Below are positions 33,251 to 45,428 of a DNA stretch of 64,000 bases, piece by piece. The number at the start of each line of letters is the position of its first letter. The stretch's first letter is position 1. The notes beneath the pieces were generated by a model that saw nothing but the letters and a program-made list of their open reading frames with translations, was not told where the DNA came from and ran no database searches. The stretch comes from Vandiemenella viatica (lineage: Eukaryota > Arthropoda > Insecta > Orthoptera > Morabidae), in the NCBI GenBank assembly GCA_031002005.1, contig CM061921.1, forward strand, positions 145,733,283-145,797,282, read 5' to 3'. The translations under genes and the position numbers were made by a program.

Positions 33251-34689
33251 TGAAACTTGAGGAAAGATATTCAGTTCTTAAATTTCAGCATTCCAGAGAT
33301 TGTAGTCATCTTAAATTTGAGCTGACTTGCAGACTGTATATATTCTGTCCATATATGGGAAACATTTTACAAATATTTCAGTCTTAACATTTAAACAAAT
33401 GTTGGCTTTGTATTTGCTAAAAATTATAATAAAGAAGGAACGTAAAGGAAAGTGTCAAATTAACAATTGATAATTGCATAATATCATTTATTAGTTCATA
33501 CCCTTTTATTTGGCCAAATTCTACATGGACTGAAGTTTTTGTAATGTGTTAATTTAATGAAGGTAGTGTATTATCATTCTTGTCTGGTTACACGGCGAGA
33601 CATGTCTTGTATTTGCACAAGTGCTTTGCTTTTTATTGGGTGAACTTATTTTTGCAATTGTTTAATGTTGGTTAATATTTGTTTATAGTTCCAGTTTCTT
33701 TCTGTTTCAGGTGTTAATTTTAGTCTAAAAAGTTTTGTGAATTATTTTGAAATTCCATTGAATTTGTGAATCACATCTTTACTGTATTTGAGAACCTTGG
33801 CACTGCCATTGTTTTTCTTTTAGTTTTACCGAATTGACTTTTTCCTACAGAAATTTGTGGGAACCTGGGCACAACCCTAACAGAACAGACTTCTTAGCCA
33901 TTGAAGTGTCTGATGATTTGTAATGGAGAAAGTATTTTTTACTGCTGTTATGATGATGATATACACTTCAAATGGTTTTCATTTAGCTGTCAGTACATGG
34001 TGTATCCAGGGAAAGTGATTCACTACAGTTTGCATATCCATATTTTGGAATGTAAAGTTTCTAGTGTTGAATGATTGTTTATGTGTGCTTGTTTGTGTTG
34101 ATGTTAAAGTGTTCAGTAGCTTACAAACAACTGTACTTAAAAGAATTTTGGGGGGAGTATTTGACATATGTAGTTTGTGAAAATACTGGAAAAGAGTGGA
34201 TTGAAATTGTAAATGTACCATGCTGAAAAGTTCATTACAGCAGTTTGTAAACTATTTTCAAACATTAAATGTTATTTTTTTAAAGGGATAACCATTGGCA
34301 TTAACTTTGTCTTTAACCTCTTCCCATCCTATTTCTCCATTTTTAGATGTATACATTTCTGTGAAAAGTGCTCTTGAGAGCTAAAAATAAAAATTTTAAA
34401 TGGGTATTTAATTCAAAACTGTTGATAAATATTTAATTTCAGTGAGACTGTTTTTCAATGTTTTGATAAAAATAAATGTGTGCATTGTTGAAAGAGTATC
34501 ATACCTATATACGCACAGTAAACTGAATTTATTGATATAAAGAGATTGATGCCAAAGTATATCTGAAAGATTAAGGTATCTTGTAACTGAAGTTGGGTTT
34601 TGCTCAACTGGCTTAGATACCTGAATCCAAATACTGTATACAACTGATGGATTCTGTAATGTGCAGTATATCACTCTATTGCTATTCCT
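33251..34689. other. Unassigned intergenic DNA
   Basis: AT-rich, no recognised gene or element. Confidence 0.5.
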
Positions 34690-36270
34690 CAGTGATAAAG
34701 TGAGTGGCGATCACGAACACCTATCCTAATGTGTAAACATTTGTTCAAAGGTATGTCAGGAGGCACCTATGGACCATCATAAGGAACCATCCCATCATTT
34801 GCCTGGAAAGATCTAGGAAAAGCATGGAAAACCCAGAGCAATTTCAACAAGACCTACTTCTGTTAGGTTCAAAGTTTTCTCAGTTAATGAATCTTTCCTA
34901 TTCCCAATTGCTTGTGGAAGAAGTGAGTATATAAAAAAATAATTTCTGGCCTTGATTTATCTCTTCTTATTTTCTTCTCATTCCTGAATATTAATGTCAC
35001 TGGTAGTAAAATGTGTTTGCTGTCAACCTGAAATAGATTTTCCATGAATATTCCAATTATCTTCCGATGAGAGAAACGCCTATGGAGTTCCAGATCTTCC
35101 CAAACCGACCTCTTCAACATCATACTTACACCCTCCCTCCTTTTATATGTACCTATCACGAATCAGATGGTTATTTGGACATTCTGCTATGCCTCTTATT
35201 AACCCTGTATGTGCAGAAGAACAGTATTTTAAACGATATTGCCCTAGTGTAACTTCCAGTGTACACATTTAAATTAAGACTTGGGGAACTGAGCATATGG
35301 TTTGCTTTCCCAATTGCCTTCTCGAAAGGTTCATTCCACCAAAAATTATTACGAATTTCTACCCCCACATACTTAACAGAATCTACTGTTTTAAAGACTG
35401 TGCTGTTATCTGCATATTCAAAGTTAAATTGTGTCAGCTTTTTAGTTATATACATGATTTGGCACTTTTTAGCATTTAGTGCCATCTGCCAGTCTTTGCA
35501 CCAAGCTCTTATTTTCACAACATTGGCTTGTAACAAATTGCTGTTTGCCTGTGGTTTTTATTTCACGATAAGTAATAGTGTCATCAGTAAATAGTCTTAT
35601 CTTTCCCTCTGTTACATGGCACAAATCATTGATGTATATGAGAAACAACATAGGCCTTATTGCACTTCCCTGGGGTACCCCAAACCTCACTTTGATGATA
35701 AACATTCCTCACCCAGAACTAAACATTGTCAGCAACCTAGTTGCATACTCGTCTAGATATGCCACTGCTCTGTAGTCTTGTTACATAGGAATAGTGTCAA
35801 AAGCTTTTATTAAAAATCTAATAAAATTAAGTCCACCTGAGAGCGCTCATCTATTATATTGCCTAAGTTATGAATTAAAATTGCAAGTTGTCTCTTGCAG
35901 CATCAGCCTTTTCTGAATGCATGCTGATAGCTACTATTCATCCAAAAAATATAAGACATTTGAATACATGATAACTTTTAAAAATTTTAGATCGTAACAA
36001 GATCAGCCTATAATTTCGAGGATCATTAACATTCTCACTCAAACACTGGACTTATGATGGCTGTCTTCCATTCACCTGATATGTTTCCTTGTTCTAAGGA
36101 GGCAGTATATAATTTCATCAAATACGATGCAATTTCTTGAGTAGAAATATCGTCACTGACATTGAAGACATCAAAAGTAAAGCAATTGACTTTATGAAAG
36201 GCTGAATATTATTTTCAGATAATATTTGACTAGAAATTGTCATATTGGATATTTCTACTCATAGCAACCC
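34690..36270 (-). mobile_element. CR1/Jockey-type LINE, 5'-truncated, decayed ORF2
   Basis: On the minus strand the RT is readable through a few stops: SGEWKTAIISPVFEENVNDP (about 36030-36090; the K.A.V.P..K.G....YRPISLL region), SQVDLILLDF.KAFDTIP (about 35790-35850, first catalytic Asp), FGVPQGSAIRPMLFLIYIND (35625-35690), IRLFTDDTI (35575-35600, degraded FADD), LNAKKCQIMYITKK, then the thumb VKYVGVEIRNNF...FEKAIGKAN and a tail reading WEDLELHRRFSHRKIIGIF (35020-35080). Endonuclease and ORF1 are absent. The 3' limit is approximate. Confidence 0.82.
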
Positions 36271-37099
36271 TGATGTATATTTAAAAGTTTTCAAGTTTCA
36301 AATTTTGACTGGGTCTCTCCCAAAATTATGTTAATATGGTATATGAATATTAGGTTTATGACGACTTGGAGGAAATGAGGCTTCAATTGTTTCTCTTTGC
36401 AAGCACATAGTGAGCCTATCTTTTTTTATACCTCATATATGAATCGGTGTTTTTTTGAAAGGGCGTATGTGACCAAATGTAAACTTTCGGAATGCTAACA
36501 AAAAACCAATTCAGAAACCTTATTAGAAATTTTTGTTTTGCTTTTATGGTATTTTTATTTGAAATATGTTACCTTAACATGTCCCACTACACCTTTGCAC
36601 AGTAAACTGATAGCTTTATCTCCGAGAAACAAAAATGCCAGAAAAGATGTGAAAATGCCGAGTACGTCCTTTCAAAAAACATCGATGACTGTGGGTATTT
36701 TCATTGCTGTGAGTATTTTTCACATGTTCCCAATTTTTTTAAACAATCCTCAAGTTTTCATAACTATTTTCAATCATGAGATTTCTCAGGAGAAGTTACC
36801 ATCTATTAAAATTGCTTTCATTTATTTCCCCTTCAACCTGACTTCCTTCAGTTTATGGCATCAGTCTTTAAAGGCTATATTTGTTAAAGTGGATACCACT
36901 ATCTGTCTTCGAACTATAAGGTTCTGCCAATGTTTCATATTGACTCAGTTTACCTGGTAATGCCACAAAAATTTTGTCTGCATTGAGTTTATGGCTGACA
37001 TGCAGTGGCCTTTTTTCATATTAATACTGCATTATGTCGTTCACATGTCCCACTGCAAACCATGACAAGTGTCATGGCATCTTAGACTGCTATCCTCAA
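36271..37099. other. Unassigned intergenic DNA
   Basis: No recognised gene. The 140-codon open stretch at 36538-36960 on the plus strand has no family motif and lies in AT-rich DNA, so it is probably chance. Confidence 0.4.
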
Positions 37100-38170
37100 T
37101 GAATTAGTATTCCTTGAACTTTACAACTCTTCCTTTATCTGTCATGGCTACCTTCACAGGAGCAATGCATCATCAAAGTTAATGGTGTGTACAATGTTTA
37201 TGGTGCAGTGAACTAAGGCAGATCTGCTGCTGTTATTTTCTTTGTAGTGAAAGATTTGTTCTAGTTTACAGTATATAAACACCACATCAGCAGCAGGATA
37301 CTTCAACTTTCATGTGTGCAAACTATCTTTCATCGTAGTTGGGCAGTCTTAGTGTGTCTTGGCACCCCATCTGCCTTAACAACTTTGTAGTCATGGAACA
37401 AAAGCTTATTTCCATTGCAGATAGTATCCTGTTTGGAATTTGTATGTAGGGACATATCCTCCATGGATTTAATAAGTCTTAAAACCCTTCCCACGTCCAT
37501 TTCACTGTAGGTATTGGCCCGGAATATTCTTGTGCAATTCGCTACCTCCTCTTTTAAACTTAGTCACATACCGTCATTGCTCCCAAGGTTAGTGCATCCC
37601 ATTTTGTTGCTGTATGATGTTGGCACTTGGTGTGCAAATACTTATTAGTGAGGGTCACCTGTGGTTAAGTGTGACTCTGGTGTCCATCACACTTATTTAC
37701 CAGCACATCCAGGAATAGCAGTTGTTCAGTTTCTTCCTCTTCCATAGTGAATTGGGTTTTGTGGTCAGCACTGTTCAAATAGTATAATAAATCTTATTAA
37801 ACACGGATACACTGTGTGAGAATACTGGAAAACTATAACCAGGTTGTCTGATGTGTTGGAGAGTGGATTTGAACTTGTAGCTCTCATAGTGGGGAGTATG
37901 GCAATAGTTATATTAAAAAATGGATGAGAGCATTCATCATCCTGGTGGTGCAGCATCCTTATTAGCAGGCTGCGTAATGAAAGACATATTGACACCTACA
38001 GTTCTGATAATTTTCTTATAAGAGTCTGCCACTGAAGATAGAGATTGTAATGATTGCCACCAAGTAGTCCCACTTTTGTCTTGATGGACATGTTTAAACA
38101 ATTTTTGTGTGAGAACAATCTGGTCTGGTGTTTTATGTATTGAAGAAACCTTTGCTGTTTATTATTCACA
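37100..38170 (-). mobile_element. Penelope-like element remnant (PLE-D)
   Basis: The minus strand has a decayed PLE RT: FTMEEEETEQLLFLDVLVNK near 37695-37755 (motif 6 LPFLDVL) followed by NKYLHTKCQHHTATK near 37600-37650 (motif 7 KPT.TDRYL region). Upstream motifs are only hinted at and the GIY-YIG part is not seen. It differs from PLE-A, -B and -C and looks old. Confidence 0.6.
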
Positions 38171-38759
38171 TTTTAATAGCCTGCTAATATGTTGAGAAAA
38201 TTCTGCAACCTGTTTCCCTTACATTCTCAATCTGCATTCCTTAAGCCCAACACTATAACAACTGACCATACTTTATTAATACATCTAGAGAGTTTTAAGG
38301 GCATTTTCCCATGGCTTTAGTGATACACAAGAGGAACTACATGAAAAGATTTTAGGATACATGGGGCTTTACTATCTCCAAAATACATTATAAATCCCAG
38401 AAAATACTAATACTTCAGAGTAGTGAGAGAAACGGGATATTCTAGTTGTAAATATAGAATGAGATAGCTAATATGCAAATGCATTTGATATTTCAATAAA
38501 CTTCAGTTATTGACCTCTTCCTTCATTCCATATTTCATTCCATTTCTACACCTGAATAAATATGATCTAATGCTGTACATCACATGATGCCTTGTTGTAA
38601 AACCGGAATTTATTTCTCCTCCATAGTAAAGGGGAAAGCCAATTTGTCTCTCAAGATAACTAACAAGCAATATATATATTCAACAAAACTCCAACAAAAG
38701 TGATGTGTGGGTTGTAACATTTAGCTGCGGGAAACAGTAGTCCATTTAAAATTGCATTA
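38171..38759. other. Unassigned intergenic DNA
   Basis: No recognised gene or element. Confidence 0.5.
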
Positions 38760-39589
38760 TTAAGATTGCAGAAACTACAAACCACAATGAGGAAGGCGGA
38801 GAAGCATATCAACGTTGCCTTATTACAGTAGAGAGACACGCTCTTCTAGATATGTATAGAAATAAAAAGCAATATTCAAGGATCTGTTGCTGAAAACGAT
38901 ACAAAAAAGCTGGGAAGCTTTTTTCAAACAAAGTATGAGATCAGGCCCATGGGGCATCCCTTACAAGATTGCCGTTGGCAAAATTAGGCCATCTACGACC
39001 TTGTCTACAGTAAGAAGACTGGATGGATCTATGACCATAAAATGGTTGGAAACTGCACAGGAGTTACTTGATGTGCTACTACCAGATGATAGTACAGAAC
39101 ACGAGACAGATCAGCAAAGTGAACTATGTCAAAAAATGTGGGACAGCCACGAGAGTGAACACCAAAGTACGTCATATCAGATGAAGAGATAATAGAGGCA
39201 ATACATTCCCTTCTGAAAAGAAAAGCACCGGGTCCTTGATGGGATACCGGCAGAGGTCCTCCTGGAGTTGGTTGCCCAACTGGTTCCAACCTTAAATAAA
39301 CTATTTAACGAATGCCTGGTGCAGGGAAAAATACCAACTGCATGGAAAACGAGTGAGGTGGTCATTATAGCGAAAGGTGTATGCAAAGACCCACAACTCC
39401 CAAAATCTTATCGTCCAATCTGTTTACTCAGTGTTATAGGGAAAGTGCAAAAAAAGGTACTTTGCAAGAAACTAAAGGAACACAGATTAAAAAATGGGAT
39501 GAACCCACATCAGTATGGGTTCAGAGCAGGCATGTTAACAGAGAACGTCACCAACCGCTTAGTGGAAATAGTGCAAAACTCTCCCAATT

Positions 39590-40014
39590 TTCTGGCCTCG
39601 CATTTGGGAGGTCGGTGGTTCGAATCCCCGTCCGGGCATCCAGATTTGGGATTTCCGTGGTTTCCCAAATCACTCCAGGCAAATGCCGGGATGCTTCCTT
39701 CAAAAGGCCATCACCAAATTCCTTCCCATTCCTTGCCCCCCCTCCTTTCCCGTCTCTAAAGACCTCGCTGTTAGAGAGACGTTAAGCCAGGGCCAGCGTT
39801 AGGGGGGGTTAAGCAGGTGAAAAGTACCCGGGCCCGCCGGCTGTAGGGGGGCCCCGATCACCGACTGTAGGGGCCCTCAGGCCATGAAGCCATTAATCCG
39901 TCCATTGTCACCCGGGCAGGTTGTGTGGAGCTAAAAACAAAACGTCGCTCATTTTACCCCGGGCCCGAAATTTCTATCACCGGCCCTGCGTTAAGCAGAT
40001 AAAAATAAAAAAAT
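39590..40014 (+). repeat. SINE-1 inside the R1 LINE, split by a MITE
   Basis: B box GGTTCGAATCCC and the SINE-1 body (39590-39787) with its A-rich tail displaced to 39997-40014 by a hAT MITE. Removal of both leaves the R1 frame nearly continuous (…VEIVQNS to KNNVVGVF…). Confidence 0.88.
39788..39988. mobile_element. hAT MITE, 201 bp, perfect 8-bp target duplication
   Basis: CAGGGCCAGCGTTAGG and, inverted, CCGGCCCTG at the ends; flanked by CGTTAAGC at 39780-39787 and 39989-39996. The 8-bp duplication is that of hAT (and P/Merlin-size) elements. GC-rich interior. It shares its ends with the element at 55871-56129. Confidence 0.85.
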
Positions 40015-40289
40015 CTTCCAAAAATAATGTGGTGGGAGTATTTGTTGACATCTCCGGCGCCTTCTACAATCTGTTCGAACACTTAAGAAACATCAACTGT
40101 CCAGAAAATCTGTATAACCGTTTTAGAGATTATTGAAGAAATCGATATGAAAAATTGCGGTGCCCCAACAAGTACATAGAGAAAAGACGGACCAATGGTT
40201 TCCCGCAGGTATTAATGTGCGGACCAATTTTCTGGGACATTGGCTTGGAACCAGCCATGAACATATTGCAAAAAATGCCAGAACTGCTG

Positions 40290-40774
40290 GGTTTGTTGGC
40301 ATTTGAACACTGGTGCGTCCGCATCTGGATTACTGTTGTGGGGTTTGGGATCCGTATCGCAAGGTTCTGATTGACTCAGTTGAGAGGGTGCAGAGGAGAG
40401 CCGCTAGATTCGTGACTTGTTGTTACAACCCTTATGAAAGCGTCACAGAATTGATACATAGATTGGGCTGGGATAGTTTGGAAGACAGACGACATAGCTT
40501 GCGTTCGAATTTATTGGAAAATATGCGAAAAAATTTAAATTTCGAGTGCAATGAATTACTTCTTCCGCCAACCTATTTAGGTCGCAATGACCGGAGGGAT
40601 AAGATTAGAGAAATAAGATGCCGTACTGATACTTATATGTATTCCTTCTTTCCTCGCACTATTCGGGATTGGAATGGGCGGGTTTAGGATTGGTGCTTAG
40701 CACCCTCTGCCACCCACAATGTTTGTGATTTGCAGAGTATGGATGTAGATGTAGATAGATGTAGATGTAGATCT
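40290..40774 (+). mobile_element. CR1-type LINE 3' fragment with GATGTA tail
   Basis: The frame at 40303-40684 reads TLVRPHLDYCCGVWDPYRKV, IDSVERVQRRAARFV, LIHRLGWDSLEDRRHSLR and FFPRTIRDWN, the C-terminal part of a CR1/L2-like RT ORF, with an in-frame stop right after. The 3' end is TTTGCAGAGTATGGATGTAG followed by irregular GATGTA repeats (40739-40774). It is nested in R1 between its RT motifs 4 and 5. The nearly intact frame shows it is younger than the host LINE. Confidence 0.88.
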
Positions 40775-41671
40775 CGCACTTCTGATAGACACGGAAACCA
40801 GGCAGGAACTCGAAACAAAATGTAAAACTGCCTGAGTCAGTGGTGTGCAGAAGTTAAACCTGTCCCCGCAAAAGACGATCTACATGTTCCTAAAAGGAAC
40901 AATCAAACAAAATCCGGTAATCGAGACCCAGGGAGAAACAATAAAAAGAAAGCCAAAGTCCGTTGCCTTGGTGGTGCCTGGAGGAAAAACTGAAATTTGG
41001 GTCTCATATGGAGGATGTACGTGGACGAGCATCACTGGTAATGCACAAATTGATAAGCATTGGCGAGCGATGGTTTAAACTTCCACTGCTCATCATAAGG
41101 AGATATAATGATGAAATACTGGCCTTCATTACTACATACGTTGCAAGCACTTGGTCCAAGCACCTCAGAAAGGTTAAACCAAAAGAGCTGCTTCGGGGTA
41201 CGCAACAAGGAATTCTGCTCAGAATAACTGGGGCTTACAGAACAACGTCCACAGATGCGCTAACAGTTATTCTCGGCATCTGGCCCCTGAACCTGAAAGT
41301 AAGGAGGCCGTGGAACTTTATACTGCATAAAAAGAGGAAGGTATGTTGAAACCAAAAAAGTTGTTTGGGACGTGCCGATTGATTAATGGCAGAAAATATG
41401 GACTAGTAGCAACACGGGCTGAAGGACTTCCGACATGTTTCCTTGCGTGAAAGAGAGAATTAACATGACTCACCTAAAACCATATCCAGGCCTCATACAC
41501 TATATATCTGGCCATGGTCTACGCAACAGTTTCATGGAATAGAGATGCTTCGATGAAACAAACAGGTGCGACTGTGACGAAGTAAATACTCCTGAGCACG
41601 TGGTTTGGGAATGCAAACAAACTGAAGAATCAAGAGCATACCTTCAAGATCAACTTCAGAAAAGAAGAATA

Positions 41672-42954
41672 CAGGGTGTCCACCATGAACCTGATACATT
41701 TTAAATTGCTATATATTTCATACTGCTTAGGGTAAAAAGAAAATAATGCATGCAAGGTCGAGAGTAACTCACCAAGTTTTATTTTTAATAAGTTAGTATT
41801 CCTCTACATGAGATCCTCTCGTTGCACGAAGAACATTTAGCCTAAATTCAGGTTCCTTCCAGGTTTTCTGTACCATTTCGTATGCGTTCGCGAAGCTCTT
41901 GAAGATCACGAATTTGCGGCCTGTATACACTTTGTCCTTCACATATCCCCACAAGAAGAAGTCTAGAGGGGTAATATCCGGTGATCGAGGCTGCCAACCT
42001 GTTCTCCATCACGTCCAATCCAGCGACCGGGAAATTGGGTGTCGAGAAATTCTCGAATGATCAGGCGCCAATGCGGAGGGGCACCGTCCTATTGTAAGAA
42101 GACGTTCAGCTGCAAATGCATTAGCTGAGGCACAACAAGGTACGTACTGCCCGTAACTGTTTTTTCTACAAATAAAAAGGGGCTGATGATCAAATTGTAC
42201 ATCAATCCGCACCACACAATTAATTTCGGGCTTTAACGAATGTGTTCCACAATGCAATGTGGGTTTTGTGATCTCCAAATACGTGCATTGTATGTGTTGA
42301 CTTTGCCCGATAAATGAAATGTGGCCTCATCAGAGAAAGCAATGAGAATTAAAAATGTTGGGTCTTCACCAATGTGATGTAACGTGTCGATTGCAAGTTC
42401 CTGCCTCGTATCACCGTCATCTGTTTACAGTTCTTGAAGCAACTGCAATTTGCATGCATGAAGCCGAAGAGAGTGATGCAGTACCTTATGTACAGTGGAC
42501 TTCGGCATCTGCAGTTCTGGCGCCACTTGTCGAATGGACTTGCGTAGACTTTGTACAAACGCCTCAGTGCTGCTACATGCTCCTCTGATACGCGCTCATT
42601 ACCGCCACAATGCAATTTCTTCACACTTCCCGTTGCAAATAAGCGCCGTTTCCCTTTCTTAATGGTTTCCGTAATGGTGGGTCTTTCTTGAACACGCGGC
42701 AAAAGTTGCGTTGCACTTGAATCACTGAATTTGTTTCAGCGTACCACCAAATAACTACTGCTCGCTCTTGCGGTGATACCATTTTCAATTAAGCTATTGC
42801 AGCACCACCTACAACATCTTGCGCGGGTTTTCAAAAATAGTCAACAGAACTTCTACAGTTTCTCTACATATGGCAATACATGTTACCAAATTACTTCCAC
42901 TCGTTGATTTTTTGCAGCCAAATGAAAGGTGTCAGATTCATGGTGGACACCCTG
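41672..42954 (-). mobile_element. Tc1/mariner-superfamily transposon, full length, decayed
   Basis: Terminal inverted repeats of about 25 bp, starting CAGGGTGTCCACCATGAA, flanked by TA at 41670-41671 and 42955-42956. The minus strand carries a helix-turn-helix N-terminus (KKLHCGGNERVSEEHVAALR, about 42560-42620), SDEATFHLSGKVN (about 42295-42335), DGAPPHWRLIIREFLD (about 42035-42085), and PLDFFLWGYVKDKVY-like sequence (about 41935-41970), the usual order of DDE motifs. Frameshifts break it. Of the DDD/E triad, two Asp positions are visible. Confidence 0.9.
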
Positions 42955-43737
42955 TATATGACAAACTGCGTGATACCGATGTCCGGCACTTGCTGAATGA
43001 AGCTGCTAATCTAGCATCGCTGCGCGATAAGGCGAGATTTTCTGAATTGAAATTAGCAGAGCGTAGAAGACGCCGCGAGCAAGTGGCGTCAGAAACAGAA
43101 AGAAGGGCAGGAGAGGAAGAATTCAAAGTGAAAGAACTAGCCAAATGTGACCACAAGCACTGCCCATGACTAAGACGGTGCCTGCACCAGAAAGACGGCA
43201 AAGACTCAATTCATCTCAGTGCCTCTGGAAACCAGAGGCAACTTGTCCAGGGCTCTGGGAGCATCCTGCTCTGATTCCAGGAGGGAACTCCAGATGTGGG
43301 AGTAGGTGGCTCCAAGGACAAACCGGTGAAGAACGAGATCACTACCTGGAACTTGAAGCTGGCTCACGGCACTTGGTGGTCAGCATGTCAGCAGTCGCCC
43401 TGTTGCATCAGCAGAGACAGACAGCGGCCTGGATGTTTGCGCAGGCCATTAGTGGTGCAGGAAGATCACTGTGAATAGACAGTTTATTGTTTAGAAGTAT
43501 GAAAATACATAGAAACTTGCTGATTTTGGCGTGAATTAGATTAGATGGTAAATTAAATTGTAGATTAATTTAGTACATTTATTAGTAGAATACTTTAGAT
43601 CCATTAAATCCTTTAGAATAATTATCCAGATCTATTTTTTAAAGTAAATTGCCTTAAATAAAACTGTAGAAACTAAGGGCCTACTTTAAGTAATAAGGCT
43701 ATGTAAAATTCAGGAAATAAAATAAAATAAATAAAGT

Positions 43738-44300
43738 ACTTATTAACCTACTAGTAATACGTGAAATTGTTAAAATGCAGCCAGAAAATTGGTGGTTAAG
43801 GTGTTTTTCTAGCCCTAACATTTTTAATAAGGTCAGAAAATGAGCAGATTAGATATGATGTGCCAACATTAAATTTCAAGATAAAACAATTGTTTCCAGG
43901 ATTGTCTTATTCACATTAGGTAACATAACTGCTTTTTGCGATTTGCAGTATACCAAAACATCGATTTGGCCAATTGTTATGAAGTTATCTCTGCTAATGC
44001 GCCTATCGTAGATTGGCGGGCTTTCGTGTATTACTGCCGGATTTCTGCATAAAAAACAAAGAAAAGTCGTAGAAAGATTATTCAGATAGTAAATTCGAAA
44101 CTTAATCAGACCGGTAACCTACAACTGCAAACAGTTTTTCTACCCACACACACACGTCATACAGAAAATAATGACAACGATTTCAAGAAACCCCAAAATT
44201 TGATTTGTTAAAATCTCTCAAAATTATATAATTATACACTGGTAGAATCTTTACTTGACCTTAACCTGAGCATTGCCACCACCAAATCTTACTTTGTATG
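43738..44300. other. Unassigned intergenic DNA
   Basis: AT-rich; no recognised gene or element between the R1 tail and the palindromic element. Confidence 0.5.
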
Positions 44301-44351
44301 TAAGAGAGTAGGAGGAGATAGCCGATTCAAGCCAGAAACCGGGAAAACCCG

Positions 44352-44640
44352 TGACGTCACAAGATGGCCGCCCCCAGTTTGGGCGACCAAGATGGCCGCC
44401 GTTAGTTCCTCAACCGGCCGCACAGATGGCGGAAGCTGTCGGGCTTGCGCATATGTTAGTTCCCCCGACCGCCCGCCCAGATGGCAGCAGCAGTCCTGCA
44501 CCGTTAGTTCACAGATCCGCTGGCAGATGGCAGCCCCCGTTAGTTCTTTGGCTCACTGGTAGGTGGCGTGGCATGTATCATTTTGGTCTCCGACAAATAT
44601 TTCTCACTGCTCTCCATTAGCCGTTCCCTGTTCTGGAATG
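44352..44640 (+). promoter_or_regulatory. CpG-rich arm end with CRE and YY1-like motifs
   Basis: A perfect CRE palindrome TGACGTCA (44352-44359; mirrored at 53273-53280) is followed by five AGATGGC(C/G/A) motifs at about 44362, 44390, 44423, 44470 and 44524, the first two as AAGATGGCCGCC, close to the YY1 consensus, interleaved with GTTAGTTC repeats. This could be a promoter or a protein-binding subterminal array. In the right arm a 28-bp unit (GGCGGCCATCTTGGTCGCCC…) is duplicated once more. Confidence 0.4.
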
Positions 44641-44778
44641 CGGACGTCAGACAAGTTGTATCGTGGCGACAAAACTATGGATTCGTCTATCACTTTATTT
44701 CCTAGTGGTCATCGTGTGTTGCGTATACCAATTCCACCTTTACCGAGTAACTTAAATATAATTAAAGTCTTAGTTTAA
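44563..44778 (+). other. Short ORF present in both arms
   Basis: An ATG frame of 71 codons (SGMRTSDKLYRGDKTMDSSI in the middle) downstream of the CRE/YY1-like region, repeated with a Phe-to-Val-type change at 52826-53041. I recognise no family. Two near-identical copies prove only that the arms are recent. Confidence 0.25.
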
Positions 44779-45004
44779 ATGGACCCATTGGTATAAGTAG
44801 ACAATGGACGATTAGTTCATCCATTAATCGAGTATGATGGTCACGAATCCACTTCCTCTCAGATGTATACTGTTTGAAACAGATGTGGGTGTTGACGTCA
44901 CTGCCGGAAAGCATAACTGTTTCCTTTTAACGTTCGATATGGGGGGAAAAAAAACCGTCATAAACTCCAGATATAAATTCTATGTGTACCTGTTTTCATG
45001 AAAT

Positions 45005-45428
45005 TATTTAGCGTTCTTGCCTCGCATTCGGGAGGACGGAGGTTCCAGGCATCCATGGTTTCCCAAAATCACTCCAAGTGAATGCCGGGGATGCGACCTT
45101 CAAAAGGCCATGACCGAATTCATTCCCATTCCTTTCCCGTCTCTAAAGACCACGTTGTTAGTGTGCGTACTGATACTCGTGGTACGTCGGGCAGATAAAA
45201 AACTCCAGATATAAAACCGACGAAGAATTCTATGTGTACCTGATTTCATGAAATTATTTAGCGTTCTTGCCTCGCATTCAGGGAATCCCCCTTCCGGGCA
45301 TCCAGATTTGGGTTTTCCATGGTTTCCACCAGGTGAATGCCGGGATGCTACCTTCAAAAGGCCATGACCGAATTCATTCCCATTCCCGTCTCTAAAGAAC
45401 TTATTGTTAGAGAGACGTTAAAAAAAAA
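45005..45428 (+). repeat. Two truncated SINE-1 pieces in the left arm
   Basis: About 45016-45165 and 45258-45428 carry the SINE-1 body (CTCGCATTC, GGTTTCC, TGAATGCCGGG, CCATGACCGAATTCATTCCC), each preceded by the same AATTATTTAGCGTTCTTGCC sequence, so the stretch itself was duplicated in tandem. In both pieces the B-box region is degraded. Confidence 0.75.

Larger units (their letters stand above)
38760..43737 (+). mobile_element. R1-clade LINE, ORF2 pseudogene with four nested insertions
   Basis: The plus strand reads the second part of an R1-type ORF2: DPWGLPYKIA-like start (38935-38975), KRKAPGP.GIPAEVL (39215-39260, one frameshift), LPKSYRPICLLSVIGKV (39393-39445), NPHQYGFRAG (39505-39535), VVGVFVDISGAFYNL (40030-40075, first Asp), EKRRTNGFPQ (40180-40210), DLALLIDTETRQELE (40775-40820, after the insertion), LNLSPQKTIYM (40850-40885), the thumb with FITTYVASTW, LRITGAYRTTSTDALTVILG (41220-41280), a zinc-knuckle-like CDCDEVNTPEHVVWEC (41570-41620), and after the mariner a Lys/Arg-rich tail (LKLAERRRRREQ) to a stop at 43167. 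A 3' UTR ends in AAATAAAATAAAATAAATAAAG (about 43718-43737). The endonuclease and ORF1 are not present. Frameshifts and stops show that it is dead. It does not lie in rDNA. Confidence 0.87.

Noticed and set aside
36538..36960. 140-codon open frame as a host gene
   Set aside because: No motif, AT-rich codon use and no splice context; probably chance.
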